Assembly: GCF_019649055.1 (NCBI RefSeq) | Contig: NW_026570222.1 | Location: 3,534,001 to 3,598,000 of the forward strand | DNA length: 64,000 nucleotides | Direction of reading: 5' to 3' | Source: Paramacrobiotus metropolitanus | Taxonomy: Eukaryota > Tardigrada > Eutardigrada > Parachela > Macrobiotidae | Shown here: piece after piece, positions 43,373 to 54,202 of the stretch | Position numbering within the stretch: the first letter of the stretch is position 1 | Layout: each line of letters opens with the position of its first letter | Made by a program: the position numbers and the translations under genes | The notes under the pieces: generated by a model | What the model saw: the letters and a program-made list of their open reading frames with translations, nothing else | Databases searched by the model: none | Told to the model about the DNA's origin: nothing

Positions 43373-45580
43373 ATGCTAGAAAGTCGAGGATATTATCCAG
43401 CTGAGCGGGAACAGTTCGATCGCAATATCGACTTCGCCAGCGATGATCTGCGCTCGAAATCCCTCCACGACCGCTTCTCCGCTGGTTGGCTGCGCCAGGA
43501 AGTGGGTTTGCGGAGTAAATGGGACGAACATGACACGCGGATGCGGCTGCGGGATCGCGTTGACCACGTGGAAGCGGTGCGAGCACGCCTGCTGGAGGCG
43601 CGCGATCTGATTGAAAAGGATGGGCAGCTAGTGACCGAAGCTAAGAATGGTCTGGACAAAGGTTTGACGGGGCGTTACGATCTGATTATGAATGTCAATG
43701 GCGAGTGCCGGAAGCTGTGCGATGCTCGCCAAGGGATTAACAACGTTCACGACGATGTGGAAGATCAGTTGCGGATGGTTCGTAAGTTTTATTAATTTTT
43801 AAACTTAAACGAGAAGTTACACGAGAAGTAACATGACAAACTACAACCAAAATGCACGCGTGACACCAACTGGCCAGTGGGCAGTGGGCACTATACTTCA
43901 GTAGCACTGCAAGGCGTTCCACTTTTGGGTGGATAAATCTTTGTACTCGTGGTGGTGCTGTACTGCAATTGTGCAACAGTTTTTGCTGTCGCAAAATAGT
44001 TGAGGAGCATTCTAATCATGATATTGTTCCTTGTTAAGGATGCATGCGGTTCTCTAATTACGAATAATTATCAGTTGACTGGTGAGTTCACTATGTAGTC
44101 AGTTACGCTTAAATTTTTGCTGTTCTGCAACCTGAACATTTACGTACATTGGTCGTGACACGTAAAAAAAAGCGTAAGTATACGTGTGCTCGTTATCGGC
44201 GGTTGCAGGAAGCCGAGTTAGCCGCACAGATTCGGCGAGAACTAAACAAAAAGAGTCTTGAATGTTCTAAATTATTGGAAGAATTTATGCACATGAAAAA
44301 TCAGCTGGAAAAGGATGTTAGCGATAAGAAGCAGGCCATGGATATCGATCAAGCACAGCTGGGATTAACAACTGCCTCCAGCGGTTTGTCACTCAAACCG
44401 GACATATTACGTGTGCCGCCAGCGTAAATCCTAAAATCCAAGACTGTTTTCCGCTTCCGCGATGTCATCACCAAAATACTGGTAATGACTTATGGCGTTT
44501 CGCTGCAGGATGGTAACAATGCGCGTCTGGTTGGAGAATAGCGTGGAGAACTTGCGACTGTCAGCGAAAATCTTAGATAAAGCCCATCAGCTACGGAACG
44601 ACATTCTGGCGCTGTGGTCCAAAGTGGAGAATGAATTCGCCGCTAAGATCTACGCGACTGATTATGCTTACCGGAAGCGGTATAACGACACACTTTTGGC
44701 AGCCCGCAGACTGGAACATAACCGGCAAAATGTGCGTTACAATAAGGCATTAGCTGAAGGTACCTTATTAATTTCATGAATCTTTGTACTTGCAGCTGGC
44801 AGACGAAATTAAAGCCAACGAGAACGACATTGAGGCAACTGAAACAGCCTGGCAGAACATGATTCCTCATATGCAATTAGCCCATACAAGAATTGAGAAT
44901 CGCAATCAAAGGCCCAATTACGAGTTGGCACTTGACCCTCCGCATGAGGGCTTAGTACTCGAAGCGACCAATTTAGCGCATTCGCGAGAAGCACTTTTCA
45001 ACAAATTAAAAGAATTGAGGTAAGTACTTTCAACTTAGTTACAAGTACTCGTACCAGCGCAAATGTTCCATGCCGAAACGCTACATTACTAACCATTTTA
45101 ATATTAAACTTGTGCACGGAAAATAGTATTATGCCGCCAAGATAAGCTAACGCTTCTAAAATCACATTAATATTTTATTAAATTATTTTTGACATTTGAC
45201 TACGAGTTATCCTTAGCTTATGCACCTTAAGTTTAAAATTAGTTTACAAGGCAAAAAAATTGAGAAAAACCGCGCTTAGAGATTTGACTCGACATGTCAC
45301 AGCATCTACTCGTAAGAGTCTGTACTCTGTTTCATCCACTGAATTGTACAGATCGCGCTGGAATGACCTCACAGAACAGCTTCACCGAGTGGAGCTCGAT
45401 CTAGAACGGAAAACAAAATGCCTGGAAATGGACAAACGAGCCATGACGCTGCGCGAAACAACGTTTTCCCCTCACGCCGAAAAAGATGTTTCAGACTGGA
45501 TCACCGATCGGTCGAGCAAAGTATTTGCAATGGATCCCGAACAGCGTTACCGCAAACATGTTCCCAAAATCTTGGTGTAA
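43373..45580 (+). CDS. Tektin family protein
   Basis: Five exons: 43373-43781, 44213-44423, 44509-44759, 44803-45019, 45352-45580 (1317 bases, 438 aa, in the usual tektin range). The protein is mostly coiled coil. It shows RLRDRVDHVEAVRARLLEAR, VHDDVEDQL, QLEKDVSDKKQAMDID, and the tektin signature in the variant form RPNYELALD (family RPNVELCRD) followed by GLVLEA. Tektins form filaments on ciliary and sperm-flagellar doublet microtubules, so expression in sperm or ciliated cells is likely. The exon 1/2 junction is ambiguous: 43777 with 44209 gives the same length using a weaker donor. I cannot place it within tektins 1-5. It converges on ZIP transporter 2, with 260 bases between the stops. 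Confidence 0.9.
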
Positions 45581-45840
45581 CATTTTGATTGTTAAATCTA
45601 TTACAAAACAGTTGAGAGGGACAATGGGTAAAGCCCTCCAAGACTCTGTTGCGAGTCTGCATTCGATTCGTTAAAACAAACATAACACCCAGGCAGCCAC
45701 AAAAAGTACATTCAACACCCAGCATAAATTAAAACAATTAAAAAATGCACTTCCGGGGTATTTTCACCTAGATTCCAAGACCTACTCCACAACAAACTCA
45801 CTCCCCACCCGCAACTGTACCAAATACAGAACCAGGGCTC

Positions 45841-48417
45841 CTAACTGACTTGAGTATTGACGCGTTGCTCCAGTTCCCCGCCATACCGCGCCATTAGGAA
45901 CATTATGCCGAATCCACAGATCATGCCGATGTTCTGTATTAACAACATGATCAATCCCTCACGGATACTCACAGAACTAGCTTCCTCTGCTGTATGCGTC
46001 ATTTCCGGTAACATGTCGACTAATGAAATGTACAAGAACATTCCGCCGGCAATGGCGAATATCCAGGTGGTGGCCTGATCCAAATTACCCAGCTGGATAC
46101 CCACAAAAAGGCCTGCGAAGCACGTGCACGCCGATATGAAATTGTATAGCAAGGCCTTCTTCAGACTCATCCCCGAATTGAGGAGTATTGCCAAATCACC
46201 CAGTTCATGAGGTAGTTCTTCGCATAAGACGGCCACAGAGACAGCAATTCCTTCTAAAACACTCTTTGAAAAGGCCGCACCCATGCTCAAACCATCAACA
46301 CTACAAAACAAAACGCGCGTAAAATTATACTCGTAGTACGTGCATTTAACATTTGATTATGTATATAGTATGTGCTGCGCATTGCACACTGATGCAATCT
46401 TATATCCAGCAGCTTCCAGATTCCAGCTGTAGCCTTAATTTCCAATTAAAAGTGCCCAAATCATTTGGCATACAACATTACCATTAAGAAAAAAACGCAA
46501 CTTCAAGGGCAGGGAATGTTTGCTGTAAAATCGACAAGCTCAACTTGTGCTCAACAACATTCTACATTTTCTTTTCAACGCTTTTAAAAAAATTAACCAC
46601 AATGTCAAAATTAAGTAAGTAAAATATGAATGAAATGCATACCCATTGCTCCGAGATGAAATACTACAAAAATCTCATTTTTTTGGCTATGTAGTCTCTT
46701 TCTTTTTGAGTGCATGTTAAACAATTTCAACTACTTCCAGAGAAAAATATTTCCCACAAGAAAAAGTTATCTGATTTTTACAGAAAATAAATTTTAACTA
46801 ACCACTTCGCTTGCAACAATCCGAAGTTCAACCAGATGTCTGATAGCGAAAGTTTGAATAGCGAAACTCTATAAGATTTGCTTTACATCGGTGGTGCCAC
46901 GTTTGCACACTCAAGTATTTGAATTCGACACCGGCGATTATCGTCGATAACGGTTACACAGCCGGACCTTATGCCGCCTGTTTACGCGCTTTACCGGTAT
47001 GCAAACTAAAAATAAATTCAGATCATGACTCTTATCGATTTTCCATTCGCAACAGTCGCAACGGAAGAACGGTGCTAGTTTAGCTGGATCTTCAAGGTAA
47101 ACACCAGACCACACCTACTAGTTTCCCAATGCCGGAGACGTACACGGTACTTACAAATTGTGTCTGCAAAGAAAAAACGCATGGGTTAAGCAGATTATCG
47201 CAGCACCGTAATAGCAGTATTCCTGAATCTTATCACGTTATTTCGTGCTTCAGTTTGATTAATAATCGGAACAGTTATGCTACATAGCAGTAAAAAATTA
47301 CTCTTTCAGTTTGTTAGGCTGAAAGAAAAAACAAGACGAAGAGCATATATAAAGACGAAGAGCATATATAAATCACACAAAGAGCATATATAAATCGAAG
47401 ACGAAGAGCATATATAAATCACACAAAAAATTCGTAAAAATCGAACGCCTTCAAAACGTAAAAAAATAAAATCAAAAATCCATCTGTATAATTTCGCAAT
47501 CGCTACCATGCAAACTGAGCACGCCAGCCAAATAAACAACGCAAATCACAAAGACTTTCGCGAAATTTTCCCCGAACTTACATTCCATCACCGGTGATGA
47601 CCATCCACGCCACGGTCTTGATAGGATGTTCTTTAACATCCCGCGCATCGACATCGTGGTCGTGCTGATGGGTGCGCACTTCCGGTGGCGGGGCTTTCAC
47701 ATGCAAATGCCCGCCACAATGCGCACTATGGCTCTCATCGAACGAATCATCCGACAACTGATTGTCCGTGTGCTGCGGTGAAGCCGGTTGGGGCTTCTTC
47801 TGCGGATGTCCCTGATGATGGCCGTGATGATGATGACCGCAGGAATTCCCGCTGTTCACTACAAACTCCCGTGTCTCGCCTTCGACATTGCCCGGCGAAC
47901 TTTGCTCATTGGCCCCGTTGATGGCCATTAGCTGGCGTTTATTGCGCTTTTTCATCCGCTTACGATGATCAACCGATAATTTCAACAATCTCTCCGTCAA
48001 GAAGAAGGCATAGATGGCCCCGATCACCACCAGCGCCGGATAGAGAAATGCGTGCTCCGTCTTCGGATCCAGTCCGTAGGCCTGCGGAATCAAGTGGAGG
48101 ACCGCGCTCCCGCACAGACATCCCACCGCCAGCCCCACCATGCCCATGAGGACCTTCTTGTAGTAGTCACGTTTCATCAGCGGCAGGAAGAACACTCCGA
48201 CCGCCGATGAGAGGGAGACGAGGAGAACGAAGAGCAATCCGTAGCCCCATACTTGCCATTGCGTCGGACGTTCGTCTTTCTCGGAGGGGGCCGCGATCAG
48301 ACTGCAACTGATTAGATGTGTGATATTGCATGTGTGCTGGGATTCAGGAGGGATTGAATAATGGCAGGTATTGTTGGAGAACTGAAAGTCCGGTTTGCAC
48401 AGGCCCGCGGATGACAT
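45841..48417 (-). CDS. ZIP zinc/metal transporter 2 (SLC39A8/14-like)
   Basis: Exons in transcript order: 48417-47582, microexon 47163-47155, 46300-45841 (1305 bases, 434 aa). The start MSSAGLCKPDFQF is the first ATG after an in-frame stop; a signal-peptide exon may lie upstream. It has an extracellular Cys-containing N-terminus, VWGYGLLFVLLVSLSSAVG (TM1), MVGLAVGCLCGSAVLHLIPQ (TM2), IYAFFLTERLLKL (TM3), and a long His-rich cytosolic loop (HHHHGHHQGH, HSAHCGGHLH, HQHDHD). TM4 is GDGIHNFVDGLSMGAAF only if the microexon is included. TM5 is LCEELPHELGDLAILLNSGM. The EELPHELGD form, in place of HELPHELGD, is typical of ZIP8/ZIP14, which carry Zn, Mn, Fe and Cd. Intact, unlike its paralog at 10551-12598. 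Confidence 0.92.
47155..47163 (-). other. 9-base microexon of ZIP transporter 2
   Basis: ACACAATTT on the minus strand between CTTTGCAG and GTAAGTAC, 418 bases after the donor of the long first exon. It inserts in phase 2 and turns GDG-I-VDGL into GDGIHNFVDGL, the canonical ZIP helix-4 metal motif. Both splice sites are near-consensus. Confidence 0.85.
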
Positions 48418-49620
48418 GCTGGATATCTTCGGGCACAAAAAACGTTGAGGTCCCCACTCTGACAAATCTCGTCAGATCAGTTGTTATTATACGGGAAATC
48501 CAGTGATCGCACCGCAAACCACAAAAGCGGAGCTTGAAAGCAGAGAAGAATACATCATTAACAACGAGCGCGCCAATCAATTAAGCCCATTGGTTACTTG
48601 GTACGCAAGAATTTCGCAAGACGGACTGCTGTGGTATTATAGCGGTAAACAGTACTGTAATAACATACTCGACACAAACACCCAGACAGATTACGACACG
48701 GCTTGCCAGTTATTAACTTAATTGTTTTCCATTTGTTTAACTTACCTTTTATCAGCTCACAGTTCGCGGCCACAGAAAGCTTAATAATTATCCGTTAAAT
48801 TCAAATTAATTTTATAATTTAAATGATTATCATTATTTTAATACCACTGTGTTAATACATAAGAGGTTTCAAATAATTTTGAATCAGAACGGGGTCACAC
48901 CTCGGTTTCGCAACTCGGAACTCGGAAGGATAAACTGATGTGCACACTGCAGACGTTGCATTTCACCACGCTGTTTAGATTAAAGATACGAACGAGTACC
49001 GTACCTACGTCGACCGGTGGTTCTGTCATTTCTGCGGTTATTCATTCATCTATACTATAAGTCAGAGTCCATATAAATGTACTTACATATTGTACATAGA
49101 CAGTTAATCAGAAGCAGTTTAATACAAAAGTACTATAATCAGTATAACCTTTTGCTGCAGATTTTATTTTGCTTCGATTTAAACGAGCAGGAAGTATAAA
49201 TAAGTATAGCGCCAGCGAACAGTCTGATTGTAATAATGGTACACCAAATATTAAAATAATAATTACCTACATACAAAGCTCCGTAAGTGCATGATTAGAC
49301 CATAAGCAAACTTTTCGGTCAGTTTACAAGTTTTCCGGCAACATCAAAGCTGCGCTGACTGCGCTAATGACTGTAGTAGGATTCACGATAAGTACTGAAC
49401 TCCAACAATGTAAAAGGTTGTAATTAGTCTAATTATGTGCAATACATGTAGAGTAAATGATGTACGAGTAATTCCTTATCAATTTTGTGTGAACTTTTTG
49501 ACCTTCTGCTGCAAAAATAATGTTAAGATACACTTACAGTACTTACCTGTACAGAGAAAAATTCAACATATCCAAAATGCTTTTCAAAGATTTACACTTT
49601 TGGCGTTTTGCATATTTATA
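48418..49620. other. Intergenic region upstream of ZIP transporter 2
   Basis: About 1.2 kb with no recognised gene; it presumably holds the ZIP 2 promoter and any 5' exons. A short plus-strand ORF at 48503-48721 has no family match. Confidence 0.4.
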
Positions 49621-49623
49621 ATT

Positions 49624-49986
49624 TCATACAAGTAGTTCACGATAAGCGACCGGCATGTCTTCGACGATCGCGTCGATTGTTCCTGAAGTCCTGGACTTCA
49701 AAATGGTGTCATTATTATAGTAATCAGAACTGAAATCAATTCTGACCACAAGCTTTATGAGTTTTATACTTACGTTGAACATTTCTACAATATTTTGTAC
49801 TGTAAGGCCAGCGAAAAAGGTAATCGCATCTGTACAGTACAGCATGGCGTTACATGCCGGGAAACATATAAAATACTGCAGTGTCAGTAATCGCGGTATT
49901 ACAGTACTTACGGTTACCTTAAGCAAATAAAATAGTAAAATATGAAAAAAAATTAGATCAAAACACGACAATACGTTTCGGACCAC
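49624..49986 (-). CDS. Unrecognised hydrophobic ORF
   Basis: A 120-codon frame with a hydrophobic N-terminal half (LIFFHILLFYLLKVTVSTVI, then FICFPACNAMLYCTDAITFF) and a polar C-terminus ending DAIVEDMPVAYRELLV. TGCAG precedes the second hydrophobic block and AAC|GTAAGT follows it, so it might instead be exons. But those sites do not join in phase to the tail. No family is recognised. Confidence 0.3.
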   Translation of the reverse strand: MVRNVLSCFDLIFFHILLFYLLKVTVSTVIPRLLTLQYFICFPACNAMLYCTDAITFFAGLTVQNIVEMFNVSIKLIKLVVRIDFSSDYYNNDTILKSRTSGTIDAIVEDMPVAYRELLV

Positions 49987-50167
49987 GTTAAAATTTCACT
50001 CAGTAGTTTGAAATTTAATGTTTTCCGTAAAAACAGGTTCAAACAAAAGTTACAACGCGCGTAATAAAAATCCGAACTTAGCCATGCACATACTTTTCTT
50101 CGATGATACAGGAAACCAAGCAAGCACAACCCGATCGGCAACCATTTAACAAAGATTCACTTTTGCT

Positions 50168-53100
50168 TCAAATCACAGCAGTCGCAGAGTTCCCTTCTTC
50201 TTTGGTCGTCTCACCAACATCAGTTTTCTCCAGGGCAGCTTTCATTTCCCAGTCCCGCCTTCTTTCCTTTTTTTCCGTACGCGTCTGCATTACTTCAATG
50301 TGTTCGGTAAAGATGGCATTTAGTGCCGGAAGCATTCGCGGTATTCGATGGAGATGCGAAAAACGTAGCTGCATATTATCAAACGCGATGCCCACATCGA
50401 TAGGAAGCCCTTTGGGAAGAAGTGGGATCTTAGCGTACCGCTGGCTAAAATGCGTTAAGAGGGTGAATTTGGCCTTCATTTTACGTCCCATATCAATAGC
50501 TTGGCTCGTGGTACTGTGGCGCTTTTTGGCAGCATCCACGGCCAACAGATCTTCCATAGTGGCTTCGTGGATCAATAAATCACACCCCATACCGATCTCA
50601 GCCAGAGCATCGCACGGAACAGTATCCCCTACAAGCAAAAAACAACCAAAATTAATTATGAAGTAGTACTGAGAACAAATTTCAAATACGATTATCGCAT
50701 TCACACTTGCATATCCAAATGGATAAAGAACGGAAAACTTCAAGTAGTTACGGCACCCTAGCACATATATTCAGTAAACGAGTGTTCACCACACCGTAAC
50801 CTTAAAAAAATATCTTTCGCGTCAAATTTTCCTTACCAGAATAGCAAATTTTCCATCCCAGCTTTGAAGTTAAACTGATACCATACGACTGGGAGCAGTG
50901 TATGACATCAGCGAGCCGCAGTTCGCTCATATTCAGAGAATGGAGAAATTCTCTTTCGGTGTGGGTTAAATCGATGAACCGATGTCTAATTCTTCCACAC
51001 TCTACCACTTTAACCTCGTTCTGCGCTCTGTCCTTCCCATAACCCAAGGTCCGCAAGAACAGGATCAACGGCTCGGGTACAAGCAGCCATACGGGTTCAC
51101 ATGGCAAACCCGCCCGCTCAAAACTCTCCCGCCGTCCATCCAGTATTCCTTTCAAGCCAATATGATGATCGGCATGTGTATGAGAGATAAAAATTGCTTT
51201 AATTTTTCGCAGTTCCTCATCTGCCACTTCTTTATCGAAAAATCGGTAAATCTGACCACAGAACCTTCTCCACAATCCAAGATAACTGAGCGCTCTTTGT
51301 CACACCGTAAAAGAATACCGCTGGTATTCCTGACCTTACCCGGGATCGCTGAGCCAGTTCCCAAAAATATAACATCAGATTCCTGCCACTGAATCTTACG
51401 GTTTTCGGAAGCGATGCAGTTCTTATATTCTTCGAGCGCTTCTCTGACACCTTCCATGGCTAATGCTTCTTCTCTGTACGCATTATTATCCAACGAAAAG
51501 CAGTTTGTTTTGTCCGCACAATTTCCGAGAGGTCGGAGAAAGAACTTATCAAGAGCCGTCGCCTGAGCGCACGCCCACGGAAGTGACTGCGGACTGTTGC
51601 AGTCTTCAGAAGCACGGGCATTGTCTTTCGATGCCACGACTTGCGACGCTTGCCTGAATGATTCCCCAGATCCAACTTTCAGTGTCCGTTGCAACGGCAA
51701 CAAAGGAAAGATGTCATCGTCCACCAAATTCAGCATGGACTGTAAGCGGTACACAGCCATACTACTTGGATTATGATTAGCGTCGTTGATGAAAAAATGT
51801 TGGGTACCAGCACCGAATGCATCGGTCCACTGCTGATATTCCGGCCGCTGAACTACACGAGATGGAGTGAAATGTATCACTAAAACCGCTTGCTCCGAGT
51901 CGATGGCAGTATTTCCCTGGTGTGGAACGAATGCCGGATTGTGGATTAATGATGACAGATGCGCTTCCGTTGGACATTCCACGACTACAAACACCGGCCC
52001 AGGCTCACTCGGCAAACACACTTCCGATGGTTTAACTATTCGACCGTTTGGTAAAGTCACTTCATGGCCATCCTTCAGCTGGGCCAAGAGAGGACCCGGT
52101 GGCACTCCTATTTCAATGCATTTGGATATAATCAGCTGGCCAGGTTTCTCAGCTAATTTTCCTATGTACGCGACGGCGTCCGGGGTAGGAGCACCGGCAG
52201 AAGCACTTGCACGACGTTTTTTGGGAGACCTTTCCGGTGAGGTGTGATCCTAAAAAAATGCCGACCGGCGATTTAGTGTTAAAAATCATTAAAAGGGGCC
52301 GGGTTAAGAAACACAAATAAACGGTAACTTAAAAACTACACCTTACGCCATATCAATATGATCGTCAGCAAGCGTCTCAAATAAAAAGTAAGCGATTTTT
52401 TTGCTAAATGTTTTGGCGTAACGATTAACTTCACTGTAAAGCATCGTCAAAACATTCGTTAAAAATAAATAAAATAATATCAGCTAGACAAGCTAAAATC
52501 AAGCAGCCCAAGTCCGAATGAGGAATTTGTTTGAAAGACCAAATTTTGTCTGAATTTAATTTTTCGTAGTGTATATATTAAACAGAGATACAAGTATACA
52601 TGATAAACTACTTATCATTCACATTTCTTTTTAATACGCTTGGCTAATTAGATTCATACAAAAACTGGTAAATAGTAGTGGATTTAGATAGACTTACTGC
52701 AGTCAGGGTATTAGAGGGGAACTGATCGGCATCCGGAAATAGAGGAACATATTTAATTGTCACTGCATAATCGGCGAAACTTTCACACTGCAGCGGACGA
52801 TAGGTAATATCCATATCCTGTACCATCAGAAAATGCTTGGCATTCTCGTACAGATCCTCCACCCCTTTGGGTCCGTGCAGCGCCAAACGAGGAACCCCGA
52901 TGTCTCGCACCGTCAAAGTCAGTCCAGGCAGACCGCCAATATTTGACCAGCTTTTGGTTGTGAAAAATACATTTTCCACCCGTGCCAACTTGAGCTTGTG
53001 TTCGTGTATGATCCGCTGTGTGCCCTCACCGCAGTTGAAAAGATACCGCGAGAACGACGTGACCAGCAACGCAACACGAGGCGAACCTACCGTCCCATCG

Positions 53101-53327
53101 CCAACGACTTGAAAAAAAGCCTCCGATACGATGGGATTGGGGATGGCTTCTCGCTTTTTGATATGACGAAGATTAGTTTCTTTGGGCATGGTTTGAAGGA
53201 GCTGATGCAGTCGGTTCTGCTCAGAAGATAATATCCGCGCTTGGGAATGGATCGACACAGCATGCGCTCCAGAGATGGCAGCAACACTTTGAAACAGAAC
53301 ACGAGATTTCGTCACCGCCGTCGACAT
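50168..53327 (-). CDS. ELAC2: ELAC2: long-form tRNase Z, frameshifted in this assembly
   Basis: Exons in transcript order: 53327-52698, 52207-50837, 50628-50168. The N-terminus (MSTAVTKSRVLFQSVAAISG) looks like a mitochondrial presequence, with a second Met (MPKETNLRHIKK) that could start a nuclear form. The N-half has the degenerate metallo-beta-lactamase fold (FNCGEGTQR). The C-half has IFLGTGSAIP, LDCGEGS, the catalytic ISHTHADHHIGL, YSGDTVPCDAL, LLIHEATMED and LTHFSQRYAKIP. It removes tRNA 3' trailers in nucleus and mitochondria. One base is missing near 51264 (frames meet within GSV|GQIYRF). With it added, the total is 2463 bases, 820 aa (human 826). The start of exon 2 is uncertain: the stronger TTTTTTTAG at 52252 leads into SPERSPKKRR but in a frame needing a second small indel. 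Confidence 0.92.
51262..51266 (-). other. One-base frameshift in ELAC2
   Basis: Coding strand TCTGTGGTCAG: the upstream frame (LDCGEGSV) and the downstream frame (GQIYRFFDKEVADEEL) meet only if one more base, most simply a G, is present. Both sides match the family. Confidence 0.75.
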
Positions 53328-54202
53328 GTACGTGCAGCAGCTGTCCGCGGGAAGATGAAAAATAAAAGTTAACGACAAAGCTTGGTCATAGGTATGATGT
53401 CATTCTCCGGTATAATGTGAAAAGAAATGAACTTTGTCACTGATTAAAAACAAAACTAGAAAATATTATTATTTCCAATGCAGTTTAAATTTTTAATTCG
53501 AAGTTCCATCTCTAAATCGTTGAGATGGTACGTACGAATGCAAGCAAAAGTGCGAATGAACAGCTGGTTTGCCGACTATACTCTGTAGGTAACGAACGCC
53601 CGGATGAAGAAGGCATCTAGCGGCGGAAATCGCACTTTTTCTGAAATATATCTGTAGATATGTACTTATTATTAATAATTTTTGAATTCATAACTAGTAC
53701 TCATTAGCGTAGCCCAGCGCAGCGCTACTTTGACGTTGTCTAATGGCTTCTTGTGTAACAACATCGGCTGAACTGCCAATTTGTTAGAGGAGGAGGCAAT
53801 ACCTTAAAAATGAGTACTCCGTAAGTACAAATTTTGACTTTTTTTGTATCACAGATAGTCCTACTCGTAATTCACAAAAGGAAATTCAATAAAGCAAAAG
53901 CGAATGTTTTGTTATAGAATGGCAGCGTTTAGGACGTATTTCACTTGTTCATTCGTAAATGTGACTTCAAGCAACCACCGAAAACGTTCTTTATACATAA
54001 ACCAATTACGAAACCTAAAAATCTGCACGGCATGAAACTCATCTGTATAAATGCAAAGGAAAACTAGACTGCTTACAATACATTGCATATACGTAGCTTT
54101 TGACTACGTTTTATCTAGCAAAACTTAATTATAAATATGCATGCACAGATTCATCGCAAACAAAATGATACCTGATAAGGTACCGTTTGTACAATTCAGT
54201 AC
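53328..54202. other. Intergenic region upstream of ELAC2
   Basis: No gene recognised. It should hold the ELAC2 promoter and the 3' end of the peritrophin-type gene. Confidence 0.4.
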
